Origin: JACIWG01 sp049969935
GTDB lineage: Archaea; Thermoproteota; Nitrososphaeria; JACIWG01
Direction: 5' to 3'
Assembly: GCA_049969935.1 (NCBI GenBank)
Contig: JBMFNX010000013.1
Location: forward strand, 1 to 39,072
DNA length: 39,072 nucleotides
The position numbers and the translations under genes are program-made. Below the pieces are notes generated by a model, which made no database searches, had not been told where the DNA came from, and saw nothing but the letters and a program-made list of their open reading frames with translations. Position 1 is the first letter of the stretch. Each line of letters starts with the position of its first letter. This document shows, in pieces, positions 15,821 to 22,792 of the stretch.

Positions 15821-16842
15821 TGAAGCCTCACCCTAGGGTCAATGTAAGCTTGAAATATATCCAATAGAAGGTTAACGGCAACATAGAAAATTGTTCCAAC
15901 TATTGTTACACCTAATATTGAAGGATAATCGTTCTCTAATATTGCGTTAACAGTGTATGTTCCAAGCCCAGGCCAGCTAAATATAACCTCAACAAGAAAG
16001 GCTCCAGTTATACTGTATGCAAAGGATAGTCCAAGAGCCATTAGGGCAGGAGTTAAAGCATTTTTCAGAGCATACTTATAATAGATTAAGTTCTCTCTGA
16101 AACCGTTTGCTTTTGCAAACCTAATATAATTTTCATTTAATACTTCAACCATCATCGACCTAACCATTCTTGTTACAAGACCTATAGGATATGTGGCAAG
16201 CACTGCCGCTGGCAAGATTAGATGTCTTAAACAGTCTAAGAATGCTGGAAAGTTCCAATTTAATATAGAGTCAATTGTATAAAATCCTGTGATTGTCTTT
16301 ATTGGATTAAAAAGTTGTATTTCAGTACTGACTCTACCGTCGAGAGGAAGTATGCCGAGGACTCCAAAAAATATAAGCTGCATAAGTAGGGCAAACCAAA
16401 ATGATGGTATAGACACACCTCCAACAGAAATAAACCTTATCAAATGGTCTTCCAAACGGTCTTTCTTTAAAGCAGAAAATGTTCCAAAAAATATTCCAAT
16501 AAAAAGTGCTATAATATTTGCTATAACAACAATTTCCAATGTTGCCGGAAGATATACAAGAATATCATGTAACACTGGTTTATGAGCCCTCAATGACGTT
16601 CCAAGGTCACCTTTCAATAGTCCAAAAACATAATTGATATACTGAACATACAGCGGTTTATCTAAACCTAATTCTATTATAGCCTTATCCCTCTGCTCCT
16701 TCGTCGCCTTCGGGCCAACATATAATTCTGCAGGGTCTGAGGGTACAACATGTGATAGTATAAACGTGATTGTTATAACAAAATATAATACTATGAAAGC
16801 CAAAACTATTCTTCTTACAAGATAGCTTTTAAAGGAAGCCAT
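15817..16842 (-). CDS. Peptide ABC transporter permease (OppB/DppB type)
   Basis: A 341-residue permease with six predicted membrane helices. The N-terminus SYLVRRIVLAFIVLYFVITITFIL and the following SHVVPSDPAELYVGP are the classic DppB/OppB opening. The segment YINYVFGLLKGDLGTSLRAHKPV is the conserved soluble loop. The coupling helix lies around RFAKANGFRENLIYYKYALKN (about 245-265). It forms the translocation pore with the OppC-like protein, whose gene it overlaps. It lies 40 bp after the substrate-binding protein gene. Confidence 0.92.
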   Translation of the reverse strand: MASFKSYLVRRIVLAFIVLYFVITITFILSHVVPSDPAELYVGPKATKEQRDKAIIELGLDKPLYVQYINYVFGLLKGDLGTSLRAHKPVLHDILVYLPATLEIVVIANIIALFIGIFFGTFSALKKDRLEDHLIRFISVGGVSIPSFWFALLMQLIFFGVLGILPLDGRVSTEIQLFNPIKTITGFYTIDSILNWNFPAFLDCLRHLILPAAVLATYPIGLVTRMVRSMMVEVLNENYIRFAKANGFRENLIYYKYALKNALTPALMALGLSFAYSITGAFLVEVIFSWPGLGTYTVNAILENDYPSILGVTIVGTIFYVAVNLLLDIFQAYIDPRVRLQ

Positions 16843-16882
16843 TTTAGATCATTAAATAAAAAAATGTTGAACGGCATAGCCC

Positions 16883-18505
16883 TTAGCTTTCAACCCATAT
16901 GTCATAGAAGAATACTACTTCAGTATATGCTGAATTTGGTTTAAAGTTGTGCACTTTAGAGTTTACGACCATAATTGTGTCCATGTCAATTATGAAGAGT
17001 GCAGTACAATCTCTTATCACCTGCTCCTGCGCTTTCCTGTACAATTGTAGTGCCTTATTTAAATCCGTTCCTTCAAGCCTGCTTGCTGTATCGATTAAAT
17101 TATCGTATGTTGAATTATAGTAATATGCGAAGTTAAATATGACCTTTTCTTCTGAATGGAATAGGCTGTATAGGAAGTCGTAGGGTGTTATATATGTTGG
17201 CCACCAATAGAATAATAGTATATGCTGTGCCTCTTTAGGGTCTCCTCTTGCCAGACTATATTTTGCCTTTGTTGTCATCTCTCTAATGTCAAGAGTTATA
17301 CCAAGCTTCTCCAACTCAGCCTTATATAATTCTGCTACCTGTTTCTCAAGCTGGTCTCCAGAAGTGTATGTTAATATGATTGTAAACCCTCCATTAGGAT
17401 ATCCTGCCTTTTCAAGCAACTCTTTTGCCTTAGTAAGGTTGTAAGTGTAATGTGGCATGTCCTCAAAATATCCTATCATTCCAATTGGAATTGGACCTTT
17501 AGACTGTGCCGCATAATTTTGCATCACATTTTTTACTACGGCATCATATGGGAAAGCGTAGGCTAGAGCCTGTCGAACTAGAACATTATCTGTTGGTGCA
17601 CGCTTTGTGTTTATCATACCCAGCAGGTTCCTATAACTGGGTACAGCCAGAACTTTAACGTTAGGATTATCCTTTAGTTCAGGTAAATAGTCTACAGGCA
17701 AATCTACAGTAAAATCAGCTTCACCCGCCTTGATAGCCTGAAGTCTTGCTGTCGGATCTCTAACTGTCTTTATCAAGACCTTTTCAATATGATTGCCACT
17801 CCATCCTCTCCAATATTTATCAAACCTCTTAAGCACAATCTGGAAACCTGCTTCATAAGATTCTATTGTGAAAGCGCCTGTACCAGCATCTTTTCCTTGA
17901 TTAAACCATTCTGTCGCATCAGTATCATTTGAAGGTATCTTTGGACTGAAAATCCATGCACCATACTGTGATGATGCAATTTGCGCTAACGGTGCAGGAT
18001 ACTGGAGAATAAACTTTATTGTATAATCGTCGACAACCTGTATTTCTTTCACAGGGTCCCAGATGTAGGCTGCACCAAGTCCCATCCTTTTTGTACGCTC
18101 GACACTAAACTTTACCGCCTCAGCATTGAAAGGTGTTCCATCATGAAACAGTATATTCTTTCTAAGGTTAAATGTCCAAACAAGTCCGTCTTGAGAATAG
18201 TTCCAGCTTGTAGCAAGCCAAGGCGTTAATGGCGAACTAGGATTAGATGAATTATAGAATATAAGTGCCTCATAAACGTTTGCTAAAATAACTTGTTCGT
18301 CTTCGAAAGCTATACTTGGATCAAGTGTAGGGAAGTCTGAGACATATGCGTATACTACAGAAGATTTTACCTTGGGCTGAGTGGGTTGTGTGAAAAGTAT
18401 TGCTGAAAAGATTATTGCAATTGCTAGAATGGCTATGCCTACTAAGCCAATTTTTCTAGACAACGCTTTCTTGCATGGTAGTTTGTAACCCATTTTACAC
18501 CACAT
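16883..18505 (-). CDS. Peptide ABC transporter extracytoplasmic substrate-binding protein
   Basis: About 540 residues of the SBP family 5 (DppA/OppA) fold. A basic N-terminus is followed by one hydrophobic helix (GLVGIAILAIAIIFSAILF), then the mature domain starting around YAYVSDFPTLDPSIAFEDEQV. Family motifs include WNYSQDGLVWTFNLRKNILFHDGTPFNAEAV (split by me as seen about residues 105-135) and the KAGEADFT segment. There is no clear lipobox Cys, so it is probably anchored by the uncleaved helix or released by a signal peptidase. Upstream TTG (18511) and a downstream ATG (18493) are alternative starts. A TATA box about 22 nt before 18505 favours ATG there. It is the first gene of the Opp operon and sets its ligand range. 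Confidence 0.9.
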   Translation of the reverse strand: MWCKMGYKLPCKKALSRKIGLVGIAILAIAIIFSAILFTQPTQPKVKSSVVYAYVSDFPTLDPSIAFEDEQVILANVYEALIFYNSSNPSSPLTPWLATSWNYSQDGLVWTFNLRKNILFHDGTPFNAEAVKFSVERTKRMGLGAAYIWDPVKEIQVVDDYTIKFILQYPAPLAQIASSQYGAWIFSPKIPSNDTDATEWFNQGKDAGTGAFTIESYEAGFQIVLKRFDKYWRGWSGNHIEKVLIKTVRDPTARLQAIKAGEADFTVDLPVDYLPELKDNPNVKVLAVPSYRNLLGMINTKRAPTDNVLVRQALAYAFPYDAVVKNVMQNYAAQSKGPIPIGMIGYFEDMPHYTYNLTKAKELLEKAGYPNGGFTIILTYTSGDQLEKQVAELYKAELEKLGITLDIREMTTKAKYSLARGDPKEAQHILLFYWWPTYITPYDFLYSLFHSEEKVIFNFAYYYNSTYDNLIDTASRLEGTDLNKALQLYRKAQEQVIRDCTALFIIDMDTIMVVNSKVHNFKPNSAYTEVVFFYDIWVES

Positions 18506-18520
18506 AACCAAATTGGATAG

Positions 18521-18533
18521 ATTAAATAAACTT
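18521..18533 (-). promoter_or_regulatory. TATA box of the peptide-uptake operon
   Basis: On the minus strand GTTTATTTAAT lies 20-28 nt before ATG 18505. No other TATA-like box with good spacing is seen within the operon until the end, consistent with a single transcript covering the transporter, racemase and peptidase-like genes. Confidence 0.5.
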
Positions 18534-18694
18534 TTTATTTTAAAAGTGCGTTTTTCGTCTTAAATTTTCAAAATTTTATAAAATAAATTTCAGTGCTGAT
18601 AGTATTACTTTATTTTATAATAAATATTAGATTTTTCTCATCTTTTATACCAAAATTCTATTTAATATATGTGCAGGAAAGAATTTTTAAAAAA

Positions 18695-18702
18695 TTTATA
18701 AA
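18695..18702 (+). promoter_or_regulatory. TATA box for the Ldh2-type dehydrogenase gene
   Basis: TTTATAAA is centred 25 nt before ATG 18723. This spacing decides the start: a GTG at 18705 would lie before the expected transcription start, so the leaderless ATG at 18723 is preferred. Confidence 0.6.
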
Positions 18703-18722
18703 CTGTGAAACTTCACCCTGTT

Positions 18723-19784
18723 ATGAGATATATGGCAAACTGTATAGGAAAGGTTTTTTCAGACGAATTATTTGATTTCTGTAAAACTGTTTTTGAAAAG
18801 ACTGGCGTTCCTAAGGATGATGCTGAAATTGTTTCAGAACATTTGGTCAGAGCAAACTTGAGAGGTGTTGACTCTCACGGCGTCTTTGTTAGGCTCCACC
18901 ACTATGTTTCAGCAATAAAACAGGGTATAATAAATCCTAGACCAAATATAAAGTTTGTAAAAGACACTTCTGGAGCCTGTTTGATTGATGGCGACAACGG
19001 TCTCGGGCCTGTGGTGGCTATGAAGGCGACAGAGTTGGCTGTAAAGAAGGCTAGATCCAACGGAGTATGTGTTGTCGGTGTAAGGAACACAGGCCATGTT
19101 GGAATGCTTGCAAGGTACACGTTAAAGGCTGTAGAAGAAAAGATGATAGGCTTTGCTGCAACAAGCTCGCCGCCTATCGTGGTCCCATGGGGTGGCGCAA
19201 AACCTGTGTTTGGAACAAACCCGTTTTCGATTGGATTTCCTGTGGACGAAAACTTTTCAATAATAGTTGATATGGCTACAAGCACTGTGGCCGCTGGAAA
19301 AATTGCAGTATACGCTTCTAAAGGTGAAAAGATACCATCGGATTGGGCTCTCGACAAAAACGGTAAACCTACCACAGACCCTAAAGCTTTCCTCGACGGT
19401 GGTATGCTCCTACCCTTTGGAGGATACAAGGGCTACAGCTTATGTTTGAGCGTTGAAGTTTTAGCAGGCATACTTGTTGGCGCACCATTCAGCCACCATA
19501 TTCCAAGAGGGTGGGCTACACAGGGGGGCTTCGTTGTCGAAATAGTGAACATTGAACATTTTAGACCATATGAAGACTATAGGAAGGATATGCTTGAGCT
19601 TATAGAAATTATCAAGTCAGCTCCATTGGCTGAAGGCTTCAAAGAAATTCTTTTACCAGGCGAACCAGAACATAGAGAATACTTAAAAAGGTTGAAGGAG
19701 GGGATACCGGTTTACGAGGACGTTTGGGAGAATATTAAGAGGGTTGCAGAAGAATATAATGTTCCACTTCCTAAACTCTATTAA
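18723..19784 (+). CDS. Ldh2/MdhC-family NAD(P)-dependent 2-hydroxyacid dehydrogenase
   Basis: About 353 residues of the type-2 malate/L-lactate dehydrogenase family (also sulfolactate and ureidoglycolate dehydrogenases), which uses a non-Rossmann NAD fold. Motifs: GVPKDDAEIVSEHLVRANLRGVDSHGV near the N-terminus, VVGVRNTGHVGMLARY with the presumed catalytic His, FGTNPFSIGFPVDE, IVDMATSTVAAGKI (cofactor site), GGYKGYSLCLSVEVLAG and the C-terminal LPGEPEHREYLKRLKEGIPV. Length is slightly above the family norm. I start at ATG 18723 because of the TATA box; ATG 18732 is possible. It probably interconverts a 2-hydroxy acid and a 2-keto acid. The adjacent aldolase suggests a shared sugar-acid or keto-acid route. 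Confidence 0.87.
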   Translation: MRYMANCIGKVFSDELFDFCKTVFEKTGVPKDDAEIVSEHLVRANLRGVDSHGVFVRLHHYVSAIKQGIINPRPNIKFVKDTSGACLIDGDNGLGPVVAMKATELAVKKARSNGVCVVGVRNTGHVGMLARYTLKAVEEKMIGFAATSSPPIVVPWGGAKPVFGTNPFSIGFPVDENFSIIVDMATSTVAAGKIAVYASKGEKIPSDWALDKNGKPTTDPKAFLDGGMLLPFGGYKGYSLCLSVEVLAGILVGAPFSHHIPRGWATQGGFVVEIVNIEHFRPYEDYRKDMLELIEIIKSAPLAEGFKEILLPGEPEHREYLKRLKEGIPVYEDVWENIKRVAEEYNVPLPKLY

Positions 19785-19801
19785 ACAGTCCACCAGAAAG
19801 T

Positions 19802-19810
19802 CTTATATAA
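19802..19810 (+). promoter_or_regulatory. TATA box for the HpcH-type aldolase gene
   Basis: CTTATATAA is centred about 39 nt before the TTG start at 19845, which predicts a transcript with a leader of roughly 13 nt. GTGAT at 19833-19837 then serves as ribosome site. Confidence 0.5.
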
Positions 19811-19844
19811 CATTCTTAAGATGTTAATGAATATGTGATGTAAG

Positions 19845-20651
19845 TTGATAAAAAATAGGATGAGAGAATTAATAAGAGAAGGGAAGCCTACGATTGGAAC
19901 AAGAATTTTGACTCCCTGGCCTGCTGTTGTAGAAATAATAGGCCAGACAGGCATGTTCGATTACTTCGAATTTCTTGGAGAGTATGCGCCGTGGACACTC
20001 TTTGATCTAGAGAATATTGCACGTGCAGCAGAACTTTATGGACTATCTTCTATGATAAAGGTTGACGGTATACCAAGAAGCTACATTGCTGCAAAAGCAC
20101 TTCAATCTGGTATACAAAATTTTCTGTTCGCTGACATAAGAACTGTTGAGGATGCTGAGGAAGCGGTTAAGGCTGTAAGATGTGAGCCTAAGGGGATAAT
20201 GGGTATAGGCAACTTTAGGGTTGGAGGATATGTTTTCACAAACTATTCTGTAGCAGACTATAGGAGGGTGTGCAGTGACGCCGTTATAGCTTTCATGATC
20301 GAGAAAAAGAGTGCTGTAGAACATCTTGAAGAAATATTGTCTGTTGAAGGCGTTGACATGATACAGTTCGGTCCATGGGATTATGGACTGAGTCTTGGCC
20401 TATCTGGTGAGCCTGGAACACCTTGGGGATTAAATGATCCAAAGGTTAAGGAGGCAGAGCTTAAGGCGATAAAGACTGCGCTGAAAATGGACAAGAGGCC
20501 GAGAGTGGAAATCGGTGATCCAAAAGAAATAGAAAAGTATGTTGAACTGGGTGTGAAAGACTTTAACCTAGCAACTGACCTAAGAATATTATACAGTTTC
20601 TGGAAGAACAAGGGTGAAGAGCTAAGAAAACTATTGTACAAGAACATCTAG
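19845..20651 (+). CDS. HpcH/HpaI-type class II aldolase family protein
   Basis: A 268-residue TIM barrel of the HpcH/HpaI aldolase / citrate lyase beta family. Family features are RMRELIREGKPTIGTRI, AAKALQSGIQNFLFADIRTVEDAEEAVKAVR, the metal-ligand Glu in FMIEKKSAVEHLEEIL, and GPWDYGLSLGLSGEPG (usually GPxDLSxSLG), here a Trp-containing variant. The usual early EH(D) motif is replaced by FEFLGEYAPW, so substrate preference may differ. Typical chemistry is metal-dependent retro-aldol cleavage of a 2-keto-4-hydroxy acid to pyruvate plus an aldehyde. The start is TTG at 19845 with a GTGAT ribosome site 7 nt before it; the next ATG is 19860. It lies 60 bp after the dehydrogenase. Confidence 0.83.
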   Translation: MIKNRMRELIREGKPTIGTRILTPWPAVVEIIGQTGMFDYFEFLGEYAPWTLFDLENIARAAELYGLSSMIKVDGIPRSYIAAKALQSGIQNFLFADIRTVEDAEEAVKAVRCEPKGIMGIGNFRVGGYVFTNYSVADYRRVCSDAVIAFMIEKKSAVEHLEEILSVEGVDMIQFGPWDYGLSLGLSGEPGTPWGLNDPKVKEAELKAIKTALKMDKRPRVEIGDPKEIEKYVELGVKDFNLATDLRILYSFWKNKGEELRKLLYKNI

Positions 20652-20703
20652 CCCACTAAATTTTTAGAAAAATTTATCAATAAGCATAATCAAATATTAC
20701 ACG

Positions 20704-20964
20704 ATGTCAGAAGAAAAATTGGAAGTTGGAAAAGTAACACACTATTATCCAAAAATTAGTGTGGCAGTTGTAGCCTTAACCGCACCACTTAATGTAGGCG
20801 ACAGGATTCTGATAAAAGGTAAAACAACACATATAGAACAGTCTGTTGAATCAATGCAGATTGAAAAAGTTAATATTGGGAGGGCTGAAGCAGGCCAGTC
20901 AATAGGCTTAAAGGTGAACGGTAGAGTTAAAGAAGGAGACATTGTCTACAAAATAGTGCAATAA
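20704..20964 (+). CDS. Small EF-Tu domain 2-like beta-barrel protein
   Basis: An 86-residue protein that corresponds to the second domain of translational GTPases. It reads EVGKVTHYYPKISVAVVAL, then LNVGDRILIKG, EQSVESMQIEKVNIGRAEAGQSIGLKV and a final EGDIVYKIV. The order of strands and the GDxIxIxG and AxxGxxVGL-like motifs match the OB-like barrel of EF-Tu/IF2. There is no GTPase domain. Stand-alone versions are common in archaea and bacteria, often of unknown role and sometimes linked to U32 peptidases. A TATA-like ATTTATCAA at 20672-20680 lies about 29 nt before the ATG, so it is likely a separate leaderless transcript. Confidence 0.8.
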   Translation: MSEEKLEVGKVTHYYPKISVAVVALTAPLNVGDRILIKGKTTHIEQSVESMQIEKVNIGRAEAGQSIGLKVNGRVKEGDIVYKIVQ

Positions 20965-21021
20965 TCCAAAACCCATATTACAAAATGAATTGAAAACCTA
21001 CTGTTCTAGAGTTGCGAATAC

Positions 21022-21035
21022 GATAAAGGTTTATC
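21022..21035. repeat. 14-bp inverted repeat upstream of the RAM-domain gene
   Basis: GATAAA and TTTATC are separated by two bases. The repeat lies 108 bp before the RAM gene and could be an operator or a weak hairpin. It is short enough to occur by chance. Confidence 0.3.
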
Positions 21036-21143
21036 ATACAATACACTAGAGTTTTGATGACGATCATTATTACTATATGAGGCTTGAAGCGTTTGAAGGT
21101 TAAAATTAATAAGTTACTTTTGTATTAGATTGTTGACAAAAAT

Positions 21144-21407
21144 ATGATAATAGCATTAGTCTTGATCAATGTTGAAATGGGTTCAGAGGTTGAAGTTTTA
21201 AAGTCGTTGAGGAAAATGGATGGTGTTGTTGAAGCTTTCGCAGTCTACGGCAACTATGATGTTGTTGCAAAAGTTCAGGCTGAAAGTTTAGATAAGCTCA
21301 ATCAGATAGTGACTGGAAAGATTAGAAAGATGGAGAATGTTAAGTCAACCCAGACAATGATAGTTGTTGACGAAAAAAGTTTAGGCCTTGAATGGATAAG
21401 GACATAA
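21144..21407 (+). CDS. Lrp/AsnC ligand-binding (RAM) domain protein
   Basis: An 87-residue stand-alone RAM domain without a DNA-binding helix-turn-helix. The pattern ALVLINVEMGSEVEVLKSLRKMDGV, EAFAVYGNYDVVAKVQAES and VKSTQTMIVVDEK is the alpha/beta sandwich that binds amino acids and forms dimers or octamers. Such small proteins are common in archaea; roles proposed include amino-acid sensing and modulation of full-length Lrp proteins. The ATG start follows an AT-rich stretch (AAATTAATAAG near 21100). A LysE-family exporter follows 54 bp downstream, which would fit amino-acid sensing tied to export. A decayed homologue lies at 2288-2536. Confidence 0.88.
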   Translation: MIIALVLINVEMGSEVEVLKSLRKMDGVVEAFAVYGNYDVVAKVQAESLDKLNQIVTGKIRKMENVKSTQTMIVVDEKSLGLEWIRT

Positions 21408-21429
21408 CTTCTAACATAGTCCACAAAAT

Positions 21430-21438
21430 AAATATATA
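21430..21438 (+). promoter_or_regulatory. TATA box for the LysE-type exporter gene
   Basis: AAATATATA is centred about 28 nt before the ATG at 21462, consistent with a leaderless transcript separate from the RAM-domain gene. Confidence 0.5.
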
Positions 21439-21461
21439 CAAGAATAAATGATGTTGGATAG

Positions 21462-22094
21462 ATGCTTGACTTAGCCGTAATTTTAAAGATTATTGGTGTA
21501 AGTGCTTCAGGCGCATTTGCTCCAGGCCCCTTAACCGCATCATCTGTAACCTTTGGTGCAAAAAGTGGTTGGAAATCCGGCTTAGGAATAGCTGTAGGCC
21601 ACACTATGGTCGAATTTCCTCTTGTTTTAGCAATAGCTTTCGGATTAAGCACATTTTTTCAGATAAACGTTGTTAAAATGATGTTGGGCGCTGTTGGCGG
21701 AATATTTTTGATATTCTTTGGAAGCCTAACATTAAAGGATGCATTGTATATAAGAACATTTAACGCTTCAAACGATAAGTTAAGATACGGTTCATCTATT
21801 TTAACAGGCATATTTCTCACTGCTTTCAACCCATATTTTATTGCTTGGTGGATCAGTGTGGGAACAGCGCTTTTGCTTGAAGCTGTAGCCGTGGTTACTT
21901 TGTCGATTGTAGTAGTGTTTTATATTGCACATGTTTGGCTAGACTACTTTTGGCTCATCCTAATGTCAAAGGTAGGCTCATTTTCTAAAATAAATCTCAA
22001 ACTGTATAAAATTATTCTCTTGATTCTTTCGATCATGATATTCTATTTTGGCGTAGACCTACTCTATAAGGTTATAGTATTGCAGACAGTTTAG
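21462..22094 (+). CDS. LysE/RhtB family amino-acid exporter
   Basis: A 210-residue membrane protein with about six helices. The N-terminal ASGAFAPGPLTASSVTFGAKSG contains the conserved PGP motif of LysE-family translocators, followed by GLGIAVGHTMVEFPLVLAI. The middle TAFNPYFIAWWISVG is the second family signature (NPxxxxWW). The family exports basic, neutral or branched amino acids and related compounds by proton antiport. Its position just after the RAM-domain gene suggests control by amino-acid levels, but this is inference. The TATA box supports ATG 21462. Confidence 0.87.
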   Translation: MLDLAVILKIIGVSASGAFAPGPLTASSVTFGAKSGWKSGLGIAVGHTMVEFPLVLAIAFGLSTFFQINVVKMMLGAVGGIFLIFFGSLTLKDALYIRTFNASNDKLRYGSSILTGIFLTAFNPYFIAWWISVGTALLLEAVAVVTLSIVVVFYIAHVWLDYFWLILMSKVGSFSKINLKLYKIILLILSIMIFYFGVDLLYKVIVLQTV

Positions 22095-22173
22095 TAAACA
22101 GTTTATTTTTAATTTAAATGAATCGCTTGCGAAGAAAATTTTATATTAATGGTGTTCTAAATTGTTTTATTTG

Positions 22174-22653
22174 ATGGTAAGGCCGGTTGGCTGGCGTTCT
22201 ATAAGCAGCTGGTCTTGCATTAGATGTGGTAGATGCTGCAGACTTTTGGTTCCAGTTAAAGTTGGTGAAGCCTTATATTATCAGAAGAAATATGGTGCAA
22301 ATGTAATAGAATATTTTAACAAAGGTTTTCATCTGAAGAAGAAGGGTGACGGCTACTGTATATTTTTAGACTGGGTTAAAGGTAGAGCCTACTGCAGTAT
22401 ATACCATTTTAGGCCTAAAGCTTGTGTCCTATATCCGTTCTACATTTACAAAAAACCATTACACAATGATAGTGAAATGGCATTTTTCCAGCTTTATAAT
22501 GAACAATATTATGTTTACATTGACGCTGAATGCGTTGGTATAAACAGAGGCTACATACCAATCAATAACATTATCGTTAACATCATACTATATTGGATGG
22601 GAAGGTTAGATTTTATCGGATCAGAAAACGTGCAAGTGCTTAAAAGTGTCTAA
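22174..22653 (+). CDS. YkgJ-type cysteine-cluster protein
   Basis: About 159 residues. An N-terminal SCIRCGRCCRLLVPV carries the CxxCxxCC motif of the YkgJ/zinc-or-iron-chelating family. Later Cys in GDGYCIFL, AYCSIYHFRPKACVLYPF and DAECVGINRG complete a set able to bind an Fe-S cluster or zinc. I choose ATG 22174 rather than TTG 22162 because a TATA-like TTTATATTA lies about 29 nt upstream. Members are small proteins of mostly unknown function, some thought to act in metal or Fe-S handling. No partner is obvious: LysE lies before it and an acyl-CoA synthetase chain after it. Confidence 0.82.
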   Translation: MVRPVGWRSISSWSCIRCGRCCRLLVPVKVGEALYYQKKYGANVIEYFNKGFHLKKKGDGYCIFLDWVKGRAYCSIYHFRPKACVLYPFYIYKKPLHNDSEMAFFQLYNEQYYVYIDAECVGINRGYIPINNIIVNIILYWMGRLDFIGSENVQVLKSV

Positions 22654-22792
22654 ACATGCTTGTCAAAATTATTTTAGGTATCATACTGTTTTAGTCCAAA
22701 CTATATTTGCAGTATAATATTATTAGCTGATGTCAAAATTTTTGAACATAATCTAAGAAAGATTAAAAGCTGTACAATTGTAGCCAAATAAG

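Noticed and set aside
18902..19429. 175-codon open frame on the minus strand
   Set aside because: It is antisense to the Ldh2-type dehydrogenase, which has strong family motifs.
21049..21100. Possible second C/D box sRNA (TTGATGA-like box)
   Set aside because: No D box at the right spacing and no closing stem were found.
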